A stretch of 50,157 nucleotides of DNA from Methylobacter sp. BlB1. Lineage in GTDB: Bacteria; Pseudomonadota; Gammaproteobacteria; Methylococcales; Methylomonadaceae. The notes below the pieces were generated by a model. It worked only from the letters and a program-made list of their open reading frames with translations. It ran no database searches and was not told the origin of the DNA. A program made the translations under genes and the position numbers. Location: positions 1 to 50,157 of the forward strand of contig NZ_JADMKV010000030.1 in NCBI RefSeq assembly GCF_015476545.1, given 5' to 3'. Shown in pieces: positions 43,624-50,157 of this stretch (its first letter is position 1; every line of letters starts with the position of its first letter).

Positions 43624-43647
43624 TGCACCGGCATTTATGCCGGTGCA
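43624..43647. terminator. Bidirectional hairpin between convergent genes
   Basis: TGCACCGGCAT and ATGCCGGTGCA form 11-base perfect arms with a TT loop between the stops of the acyl-CoA synthetase gene and the OmpA-like gene. The T run is weak on both sides. Confidence 0.55.
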
Positions 43648-43671
43648 GGAACGTAAATTTCATTCAGATCA

Positions 43672-44439
43672 TCAACGTCTCAGTCTGGGTTCTTCGCCTT
43701 CATTCATGATAACGACTTCCACCCGCCGGTTATTTGCACGTCCGGATGAGGTGCTATTAGTATCAACAGGGTACTCTTCACCATACCCGACATCAGTTAT
43801 GCGCGAACTTTCCACACCGTTGGAAATTAAAAAGTTTGCCACGGATTGAGCGCGCATCTCTGACAAACGCTGATTTCTATGGCTTGAGCCGACACTGTCC
43901 GTATGCCCTTCAACGACGACCTTGCGATTGGGATTTTCTTTTAAAAAGGATACCAGTCGGTAAAGGTTCTGCGATGCCTCTGGCTTGAGATCGGCTTGAC
44001 CTGTCTGAAAGAGCGTATCGCCCAAGGTGAGGGTTTGAGCCTTCAAGTCCGTAAGCTCTCTTGTCCTGGCATCCAACTGCATTTGCTTACTCTTACCGCT
44101 TAACTGCTCGAACTCATCATTGCTTATCTTTTCCTGGGCGTTCGCCTCGGCAATCTTTATTTGCTGGTTTGCCATATAAGCCAGATGATCAATATATTCT
44201 TCATCTTCATCCTCTTCCCAGGCTTCATGGGCTCTATTAATAGTCTGCTCGGCGTCATACAAGGCAACCTGCGCATTATTGGCTATTTTCGGATCCTGCT
44301 TTGCCCGATTCAGATTCTGTGTTGCCTCCTCTAACCCTCTATGCGGCTCTGTAGCACACCCTGCCAGCATGAGTACAGCACCTATCAGAATTCCCGCCTT
44401 ACAATAAACTGCAGCTGCATTCCACTTTCTAGTTGACAT
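43672..44439 (-). CDS. OmpA-family lipoprotein with DUF4398 domain
   Basis: A 255-residue lipoprotein with lipobox LAGC. Residues 30-110 are a DUF4398-type helical region with a very acidic EEDEDEEY stretch. Residues 140-245 are the OmpA C-terminal peptidoglycan-binding domain (VVEGHTDSVGSSHRNQRLSEMRAQSVANFL, then GRANNRRVEVVI). It links the outer membrane to peptidoglycan. The gene follows a second DUF4398 lipoprotein gene on the same strand after 71 bp, probably in the same operon. Confidence 0.9.
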   Translation of the reverse strand: MSTRKWNAAAVYCKAGILIGAVLMLAGCATEPHRGLEEATQNLNRAKQDPKIANNAQVALYDAEQTINRAHEAWEEDEDEEYIDHLAYMANQQIKIAEANAQEKISNDEFEQLSGKSKQMQLDARTRELTDLKAQTLTLGDTLFQTGQADLKPEASQNLYRLVSFLKENPNRKVVVEGHTDSVGSSHRNQRLSEMRAQSVANFLISNGVESSRITDVGYGEEYPVDTNSTSSGRANNRRVEVVIMNEGEEPRLRR

Positions 44440-44510
44440 AGTGTTACTCCTTAATCAAGGTTAACTACCTAACGTTCAAGAACAGTCGCTTGACGGTTTA
44501 TTTACTCCAT

Positions 44511-44897
44511 TTATTGCATTTGCCTTTGAGCCCCTATTTCATGGCGTAATGAACTAATGCTTTTCTTTAACTCTTCCAGCTTTGCCGTGGATCTGGCAGC
44601 ATTCACTTTCGCGGAAGCCAGCTTGGCATTAATCATTGCCTCGTCAGCCAGCGCTGCCGCTTCTTCATAGTCCTCATCATGCATTTCCGCATGGGCTTTG
44701 CTCAATTTTTCCTGAGCAACCCGCATTTCTAACGGAGCATACCTATCGCCCTCATCTGCATTGGCCTGATTAAACGACTGCTGTGCAGTTGCCATTTTAT
44801 CGTTGGGAGGATTACCTGCACAGCCGCCAAGCAGGAAGGCAATGGACAGCAGTAACAGGGGTTTAAATGGGTTAAATTGTAAGGATTCATGTGTCAT
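44511..44897 (-). CDS. DUF4398 domain lipoprotein
   Basis: A 128-residue lipoprotein with lipobox LGGC and one DUF4398 domain: AQQSFNQANADEGDRYAPLEMRVAQEKLSKAHAEMHDEDYEEAAALADEA is the typical helical hairpin. ATG 44897 follows AAGGAG; an open frame to 44999 adds non-typical sequence. It precedes an OmpA-family gene with a similar N-terminal domain, so the pair probably acts in envelope stability. Function unproven. Confidence 0.88.
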   Translation of the reverse strand: MTHESLQFNPFKPLLLLSIAFLLGGCAGNPPNDKMATAQQSFNQANADEGDRYAPLEMRVAQEKLSKAHAEMHDEDYEEAAALADEAMINAKLASAKVNAARSTAKLEELKKSISSLRHEIGAQRQMQ

Positions 44898-45309
44898 TGA
44901 TATTCTCCTTAAATTCATGCTTAGAAAAATTTCCAGATGAAGGGAGGGAATGCTGAACATCACTCCATATGTTTCCCTCGGTTCATGACATGCATACATT
45001 CATTTATACTCAGAAAAGAGTTGGATAAAATTCGTATGAGTACTTATCGTAATGCTTTGATATTGCCGCGATTTTATTGCCGGCTAAAAACTGCTGTGCC
45101 CATAGCTCATGTTTGTAATCCCGATATTGCCTTGTGCCAGGTATAATTGCTGTTATTCAGCAACGAACTATTGTCGAGTTTTGGGAACAAAAAACCGGCA
45201 TGTGGCCAGCCGGTTATGGGATTGCGGAACAGGCAATTGATCTGTTTTTCAAGAAGGCAAGGCCAGGAGCGGTAACAGAACCAGAACTGTATGGGTACAT
45301 CTGCTTATC
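44898..45309. other. Gap (412 bp) between DUF4398 and DUF4124 genes
   Basis: It holds the promoter of the DUF4398 gene, presumably, and the terminator of the DUF4124 gene at 45189-45215. A plus-strand open frame from about 45134 runs into the end of the DUF4124 gene; I do not count it as a gene. Confidence 0.45.
45189..45215 (-). terminator. Intrinsic terminator of the DUF4124 gene
   Basis: On the minus strand AACCGGC pairs with GCCGGTT around a nine-base loop, then a run of T follows (A run at 45189-45194). It lies about 95 bp after the stop. Confidence 0.65.
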
Positions 45310-45855
45310 TCATCGGCCTGTCGTGCCCCATCGGCCCGCCCGTGTTGCGTTCGTGCCAGCTCTTACTGGACCTGGCTGAGCCGGAATCGCCACAAGCCCT
45401 TGCCTAGCGCCTTGGTCCACCTGTATTACCCTCGTATCAGCGCTTGCCGGGCTGAAGTCAGACTGGACCGGAACAATCACAGGCCGCCTGCTCATCTCAC
45501 CGGCTAGCCTCTGTTGTGTTCGTACCAGCTCCCGCTGGATTGCCACATTGCGTTGAGCGGCTTCAACTTCAGCGGCTTTTAAGTGGGCTTCCCATCGCTC
45601 TTTCGCAATTTCCTCTTTCAACGCTTCTTCCTCCGCCTTCCTAGCCTGCCAATTGCGCAGTCTTTCGGCCGCCGCAGCTTCTTCCGCTACGCTACGGTTT
45701 TTCATCTCAATCCGCCGCTCGACGGCAGCGCCGACACAAGGCTTCGCCTGATACAGGGCTCGCTTGGTTTGAGGATCGGTGCATTTGAATACGTCGGCTT
45801 GGGCTATGGAGGAACAGATAAATAATAATGTAATGAATCGAATATTATGAGTCAT
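45310..45855 (-). CDS. DUF4124 domain-containing exported protein
   Basis: A 181-residue protein with a signal peptide (FITLLFICSSIAQA) then the DUF4124 motif DVFKCTDPQTKRALYQAKPC, with a Cys pair. Residues 55-120 are a highly charged Ala/Glu/Arg helix, a probable coiled coil. The tail is Pro/Gly-rich and disordered (VAIPAQPGPVRAG, ending RWGTTGR). It is periplasmic, of unknown role. Monocistronic. Confidence 0.85.
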   Translation of the reverse strand: MTHNIRFITLLFICSSIAQADVFKCTDPQTKRALYQAKPCVGAAVERRIEMKNRSVAEEAAAAERLRNWQARKAEEEALKEEIAKERWEAHLKAAEVEAAQRNVAIQRELVRTQQRLAGEMSRRPVIVPVQSDFSPASADTRVIQVDQGARQGLVAIPAQPGPVRAGTNATRAGRWGTTGR

Positions 45856-46066
45856 GGCACAGTCCGTAATTGAGGGTTGATTTTTGTTATTCTTAACTCG
45901 AAATCTAGCCCTTTACCTGAATTTAAGATGAATATTCAGCTTCAAGCTGAGCGGTATTTTTAGCATTCAGGGCTTACGCAAACCTGTTGGTGTTTTTCTA
46001 TCAGATGCAGCCAGTGATTTAAACGAGCGTCATAAGTACCTTGAACTGTGTTCAAAAGGCAGCTTT

Positions 46067-47554
46067 TCAGCCCAAAGCCGATTCCAGCCTCTCACAGTAG
46101 CTTTTCAGCACCTTGATGCGGGCGTATTTTTTATCATTGCCTTCAACCAATGTCCAGGGCGCTGTCTGGGTACTGGTCCGGACAATCATTTCATTGACGG
46201 CCAATTCGTATGCGGCCCATTGTTCGCGATTGCGGTAGTCTTCATCGGTTATTTTATATTGTTTATAGCTGATCTGCTCGCGTGACTGGAACCGTCTCAA
46301 TTGCTCGTCCTTGTCGATATGCAGCCAGAATTTCAGGATAATGATGCCGGCACGCATCAATTCTTCCTCAAAGTTGACGATTTCCGAATACCCGCGCTGC
46401 CATTCACATTCTGCCGCAAAACCTTCGACACGTTCAACCAGTACGCGCCCGTACCAGCTCCTGTCATAAATCGTGATTTTGCCGGCCCTTGGAATATGGC
46501 GCCAGAATCGCCACAAATAATGCCGGGAGCGTTCTTCATCGGTGGGTGCGGAAACAGGAATCACGCGATAGTTCCTCGCATCCAGCGCATGGATTAAGCG
46601 CCTGATGACTCCGCCTTTGCCGCCGGCATCCCAGCCTTCGAAGACTAATATACTGGAGCGCTTTTTCTGACGCGCCAGCCTTGCTAATTTGCTCAGCTTG
46701 CCCTGGTAAAAACGCAGTTGCTCATGGTAGGTTTTTTCCTCCAGTTTAAGCGTCAGGTCGAGCGTATCAAGCAGATTATGCTGCGCAATGTTAATGACGC
46801 AGGGTGCGGCTGACTTTTCGATGCCTCCGCTGTCTGCGCCTCTCTGTTCAATATGCCTGCTGATGCTGTCCAGCACGTGCCGGCCTATCGCTAAGCGGCG
46901 GTAATGCTTGTCCGTACCGTCGATGATCAGCCACGGCGATATGCCGGTGCTGGTTCCGGACAGCACTTTTTCTGCCGCACTGATAAACTCGTCATAGGTT
47001 TCCAGATGCTTTTTATCGCGGCTGGTTACCCGCCAACTGGTTTCCGGATTTTTTTCGAGTTTTTTCAAACGTTTTTTCTGTGCCTCCCGGCCAAGATGCA
47101 GCCAGCATTTGATGATCAAAACGCCATCATCTATCAGCAGTTGCTCCAGTTGTCTAATATGCATGAGCCCAGCCTGCAGTTGTTCATCGTTGATTTCCTG
47201 ATGGATACGCCGCGATAACGGCTCGCTGTACCAGGAACCGGTATAAATGCCGATGGCGCCTTTTGCCGGCAAGGTGCGCCAGAATCGCCAGAATTCGGGC
47301 CGCTCCTTCTCTTCATCACTGGGATCATCGAAAGCATTGGTTTGCACATAGTGCGGATCCATCCACTCGTTCAGCAAATTGATCGCCTCGCCTTTGCCGC
47401 CTCCATCTACGCCCGATATGAGGATAATGACAGGAAAGTCCATTTGCCGGAGCTTCTGCTGAATTATCAGCAATTGCCTTCGTAGCTCAGGCAGTTGCTC
47501 ATCATAATCGGATTTCTTCAAGGTATGGCCCAGTTCCCCGATTTTTTCAAACAT
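46067..47554 (-). CDS. pap: Polyphosphate:AMP phosphotransferase (two PPK2 domains)
   Basis: A 495-residue class II PPK2 protein with two tandem kinase domains. The first has a Walker-A-like GVDGGGKGEA, a W/R-rich lid (PEFWRFWRTLP) and IGIYTGSWYSE. The second has FEGWDAGGKGGV, YLWRFWRHIP and ITIYDRSWYGR. This tandem form makes ADP from AMP using polyphosphate, with the C-terminal domain normally catalytic. The length is right for the family. It is monocistronic and cytoplasmic, and links polyphosphate stores to nucleotide supply under energy stress. Confidence 0.93.
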   Translation of the reverse strand: MFEKIGELGHTLKKSDYDEQLPELRRQLLIIQQKLRQMDFPVIILISGVDGGGKGEAINLLNEWMDPHYVQTNAFDDPSDEEKERPEFWRFWRTLPAKGAIGIYTGSWYSEPLSRRIHQEINDEQLQAGLMHIRQLEQLLIDDGVLIIKCWLHLGREAQKKRLKKLEKNPETSWRVTSRDKKHLETYDEFISAAEKVLSGTSTGISPWLIIDGTDKHYRRLAIGRHVLDSISRHIEQRGADSGGIEKSAAPCVINIAQHNLLDTLDLTLKLEEKTYHEQLRFYQGKLSKLARLARQKKRSSILVFEGWDAGGKGGVIRRLIHALDARNYRVIPVSAPTDEERSRHYLWRFWRHIPRAGKITIYDRSWYGRVLVERVEGFAAECEWQRGYSEIVNFEEELMRAGIIILKFWLHIDKDEQLRRFQSREQISYKQYKITDEDYRNREQWAAYELAVNEMIVRTSTQTAPWTLVEGNDKKYARIKVLKSYCERLESALG

Positions 47555-47926
47555 TCTGACCTTCCTTCTGCCTCGTCACTGTGAGTTTTTAGTCAACTAA
47601 ACACCACCTCATGCCTAAAAATATGTTGCAACAGTTTTTCAGGCACGCTGTGGAATAAAAAAATAAATTTTTTTATTATCAATAGCTTATTTATAGAATA
47701 TTAAGAAATTTACGAAAAAAAAAGGTCAATGTGCAAGCTCAAAAAAACAGCAATCAAGATAATTTTATTTTAGTTTTGACACAACACCTTATCTCGTGAT
47801 AAAAATTAACCCGTCGTTTATAAAAACTTCGACGATCGATTCGGTGATTAAAATAATTACTGAGTTACCCCTTTGAGGAGAGGGGACAAAAAATCATTAC
47901 TACAATAACTATATGAGGATTTAAAA
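47555..47926. other. Very AT-rich intergenic region (372 bp)
   Basis: Two divergent genes flank it. A possible sigma-70 promoter for the right-hand gene is listed separately. Otherwise it is homopolymer-rich with no further recognisable sites. Confidence 0.45.
47776..47804 (+). promoter_or_regulatory. Possible sigma-70 promoter for the 64-aa gene
   Basis: TTGACA at 47776-47781 is a perfect -35. After 17 bases comes ATAAAA, a weak -10. A start near 47811 gives a leader of about 115 bases. Confidence 0.35.
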
Positions 47927-48121
47927 ATGGCTGAAGAACAACAAAGAGATAATTTCTGGCTGTATATCGGCGGAATCATCGTTTTAACTATCGTATTAGT
48001 TGTCATGCTCAAATCTAGAGAAACTGAGCATCTGAAAAGCGGCGCCGTAGCTGAGCTTCAAAAAGAAACTTTCCAGCAAATTGACGCAAGAAAAAAAGCA
48101 ACTAGCAATAAAGCAGAATAA
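47927..48121 (+). CDS. Small single-helix membrane protein, 64 aa
   Basis: No family is recognised. One transmembrane helix (FWLYIGGIIVLTIVLVVML) lies between a short acidic start (AEEQQRDN) and a C-terminal charged helix with many Lys (KETFQQIDARKKATSNKAE). It has a plausible promoter, AGGA before the ATG and a strong terminator right after, so it is probably a real, well expressed single gene. Role unknown. Confidence 0.65.
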   Translation: MAEEQQRDNFWLYIGGIIVLTIVLVVMLKSRETEHLKSGAVAELQKETFQQIDARKKATSNKAE

Positions 48122-48140
48122 TCTGTAAAAGATAACTGCT

Positions 48141-48175
48141 ATACCCCCTCGTATATTGCGAGGGGGTATGTTCAG
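48141..48175 (+). terminator. Strong intrinsic terminator after the 64-aa gene
   Basis: ATACCCCCTCG and CGAGGGGGTAT form 11-base perfect arms with a seven-base loop, 20 bp after the stop. Confidence 0.7.
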
Positions 48176-48568
48176 AACTGTTATTAAGCTAGATAACAGT
48201 TCCTCTTCCAAATATCCCTATCAGAAGTTTTGACATTGCTGGAGGAATAACCTCCTCAATGAGCGCCCTCAACGGCAATATTCGTTCGCCCCTAACCTGA
48301 ATATTTCACTACGAAGGGTACGAAAGCTTTGAAATTCAAATGTTTGCCCATGTTTCCGGATGAACTCATGAAGTGACAGGAATAAAATAATAAGACCTTG
48401 ATTTTCTTCGTGTTCTGGATTGCTGTCTCAAATGCAATTCTACCTCCCGCATAAACCACATGGATGGGGTGAATGTAGATATTGCAAGAGCAAATATCTG
48501 CCCTGAGATCGTTCGTGTTCTTCGTGGTTTTATAAAATATCCGAGCTAAATTCCCTCAAACGTATCGG
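48176..48568. other. Gene-free spacer (393 bp)
   Basis: No gene, RNA or clear repeat is seen apart from short repeated TTCGTGTTCT motifs near 48401-48420 and 48505-48525. Confidence 0.35.
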
Positions 48569-49609
48569 CTATTCATCCTTCTCAAGAAGGCTGAGCCTCT
48601 CTTCCAGGACTTTCACTTTCTTCAATAGCTCAGGCAGCTTGCTGATAGCAACCTGTTCCTTATAGGCTTCTTTCTTATCTTTGGCAGGACTGCCGAATAC
48701 CTGAGCACCGGCTTTAACATCGCCGGCTATGCCCGAGCGCGCCAGAACTATGGCGCCACGACCGATCGTAACATGATCCGCAACGCCTGCACTGCCGGCC
48801 AGAATGGCGTAATCTTCAATCGTACAGGAACCTGATACACCGACTTGACCGCACATAATCACGTGCTTACCGACTTTATTGTTATGCCCTATCTGCACCA
48901 GATTATCAATTTTGCTGCCCATTCCGATAACCGTGCTGCCCAATGCGCCTCTGTCGATACAGGTATTGGCGCCGATTTCGACGTTATCTTCGATAACGAC
49001 ATTGCCGACCTGCGGCACTTTAACATGAGCGCCATTGCGGAATTTGTAACCGAACCCCTCGGCACCGATAATCGCGCCGGAATGTATAATGACATTATCG
49101 CCTATTTCCACATCGTCATAAATGACGGCATACGGATGAATGCGGCAATTCCTGCCTATTTTTGCGTTTTTGCCGATATAGACGCCAGCCAGGATATCGC
49201 TGCCATCTCCGATCACCGCATTTTTACCTATCACGGCATACGGGCCGATATACAGCTCACTGCCTAATGCGACATTATCTTCAAGCACAGCCTGTGGCGA
49301 GATTTGCCGGCGGTAACTCTTGGCTGGATGCAGCAGTTCAACCGCTTTAATAAAGCTGATCTCCGGGTCGGCGCAGACTAATAACGCCATGCTTGGCGGG
49401 ACGTTTTCAACAGCAAAACCTTCCGCAATAAAACAAGCGGAAGCCGTTGAATTTTTGATATGCCCGGCATATCGACTGTTAGTCAGCTGTGTGACTTGTC
49501 CATTTTGTGCAGCCATGATATCCGCTGCAGAATGAATTAATGCCGATGCATCTCCCCCTTCGATACGGGCTCCGCATAAATCGGCAAGTTCTTTTAATAT
49601 AACCGGCAT
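48569..49609 (-). CDS. lpxD: LpxD-type UDP-3-O-acylglucosamine N-acyltransferase
   Basis: A 346-residue enzyme. The N-terminal uridine-binding domain (about 1-100) is followed by a left-handed beta-helix of hexapeptide repeats (VALGSELYIGPYAVIGKNAVIG onwards) with the family insert GAIIGAEGFGYKFRNGAHVKVPQ and the His-rich IGHNNKVGKHVIMCGQVGVSGS region. The C-terminal helix carries KLPELLKKVKVLEERL. It adds the second acyl chain in lipid A synthesis. The usual bamA-ompH-lpxD-fabZ-lpxA context is absent here, so this may be a second copy. Confidence 0.93.
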   Translation of the reverse strand: MPVILKELADLCGARIEGGDASALIHSAADIMAAQNGQVTQLTNSRYAGHIKNSTASACFIAEGFAVENVPPSMALLVCADPEISFIKAVELLHPAKSYRRQISPQAVLEDNVALGSELYIGPYAVIGKNAVIGDGSDILAGVYIGKNAKIGRNCRIHPYAVIYDDVEIGDNVIIHSGAIIGAEGFGYKFRNGAHVKVPQVGNVVIEDNVEIGANTCIDRGALGSTVIGMGSKIDNLVQIGHNNKVGKHVIMCGQVGVSGSCTIEDYAILAGSAGVADHVTIGRGAIVLARSGIAGDVKAGAQVFGSPAKDKKEAYKEQVAISKLPELLKKVKVLEERLSLLEKDE

Positions 49610-49738
49610 ATTGTCCCTGCTATTATTTAGTTATAGCGCCAAACTATATGGCACATAGTTACTGAAAAGAATAGTTTAGCAAAAACTTATAATTCAGTAT
49701 GACAAAATGCCTTTTTGATAGAAAAAATTCCTCGGTAT

Positions 49739-50157
49739 TCAAGGTTGTTTTATTGCTTTCAGTGTTTTGTCGATTTTAACGACCAGATCCTCCACGCCTT
49801 TTAAGGTCAATTTTTTATCGCTGCCTTTAATCTCTGAAATGTAGTTTCCTACTAACTGGCTGTCACGCGCGCGAACCAAATGCCCCATAAGATAGGCAAA
49901 CAGGAAACTGGGCTTATGCAGACGCCCGACCAATATATAGTCGGCGCTGGCCTGTCTGGCCAGCTTGGCCGCCACATCGTCATGATCAAAAAGATACCCG
50001 ACACCGGCATTAGCGCTTTGCTGGGCCTCCGAGCTTACCGTTACGACTTCATGCCCGGCTTTCACCAGCTCGTTTTCCAACATGGCCTTTATGCCGGCCG
50101 TACGTAAGCGTCCAGTCCGACCATCTGTGCTAACGCCGCCAAACCAGTCATCCTTAT
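49739..50157 (-). CDS. DUF2380-like protein, cut by the window edge
   Basis: The frame stays open to the end of the window, so the N-terminal part is missing. The visible 139 codons read ...DDWFGGVSTDGRTGRLRTAGIKAM then LENELVKAGHEVVTV, GVGYLFDHDDVAAKLARQASADYILVGRLHKPSFLFAYLMGHLV and a C-terminal KGVEDLVVKIDKTL. This pattern fits DUF2380, a periplasmic family of unknown role that often carries a signal peptide. It is upstream of lpxD on the same strand. Confidence 0.65.
   Translation of the reverse strand, partial: KDDWFGGVSTDGRTGRLRTAGIKAMLENELVKAGHEVVTVSSEAQQSANAGVGYLFDHDDVAAKLARQASADYILVGRLHKPSFLFAYLMGHLVRARDSQLVGNYISEIKGSDKKLTLKGVEDLVVKIDKTLKAIKQP

Noticed and set aside
45134-45379. 81-codon plus-strand open frame entering the DUF4124 gene
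   Set aside because: It overlaps a terminator and the end of an opposite gene, and has no good start site.

Overview
The window looks like chromosomal DNA of a gammaproteobacterium. SlyX, a DUF3301 protein, LpxD, an HPF-type ribosome factor and a two-domain polyphosphate:AMP phosphotransferase all fit that class. The overall protein flavour (YcnI-like protein, TlpA/DUF4266/DUF3570/ApbE genes, arsenosugar-type genes, DUF2380 and DUF6164 proteins) suggests a methanotroph of the Methylococcales. That assignment is inference: no methane monooxygenase or other diagnostic gene lies here. Base composition is uneven. The first 12 kb are AT-rich, while about 14.5-18.3 kb and 29.5-43.6 kb are clearly GC-richer.

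Layout. 0.2-4.8 kb: small hypotheticals, a HEAT-like protein, SlyX, DUF6164 and DUF3301 proteins, a GFA-family zinc protein and a sterol-desaturase-family enzyme. 5.4-10.1 kb: a stress block with a frameshifted Hsp20, a cold-shock protein, an FNR-type Fe-S regulator with an unusual N-terminal extension, a one-PDZ HtrA-like protease, a small membrane protein and an HPF-type protein ending in a cold-shock-like domain. 10.7-18.3 kb: the most interesting region. It holds a YcnI/DUF1775-like secreted protein behind a good sigma-54 promoter match, an STN plus HEAT exported protein, a small secreted protein whose mature form should begin with His, a TlpA thioredoxin, a DUF4266 mini-lipoprotein ending in Cys-Gly-Cys-Tyr, a DUF3570 protein fused to a His/Met-rich outer-membrane barrel, and an ApbE flavin transferase. 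Together they look like an envelope redox/metal (probably copper) module. 18.4-27.6 kb: a minus-strand polysaccharide cluster with a Wzt-type ABC ATPase (no Wzm permease visible), a GT2-GNAT fusion, GT4, a PIG-L deacetylase, a three-domain GT2 and a single GT2. 27.9-29.3 kb: a Sel1-repeat protein and tRNA-Leu(TAA).

29.5-40.1 kb: DUF3047 overlapping an ArsS-like radical SAM gene, a hypothetical, a second-type FtsH, a SWIM-SNF2 helicase, then TIGR04283 glycosyltransferase, sterol desaturase and TIGR04282 glycosyltransferase, which form a divided arsenosugar-like gene set. Several palindromic intergenic repeats are concentrated here. 40.2-50.2 kb: another secreted His-first protein, a bifunctional acyl-CoA synthetase/GNAT protein, two DUF4398 lipoproteins (one with an OmpA domain), a DUF4124 protein, polyphosphate:AMP phosphotransferase, a small membrane protein, LpxD and an edge-truncated DUF2380 protein.

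How the genes may work together. The 10.7-18.3 kb genes would act outside the inner membrane: thioredoxin keeps cysteines reduced, ApbE attaches FMN to a target protein, the lipoprotein and barrel sit in the outer membrane, and the His-first proteins bind metal. Everything about the joint role is inferred from domains and gene order.
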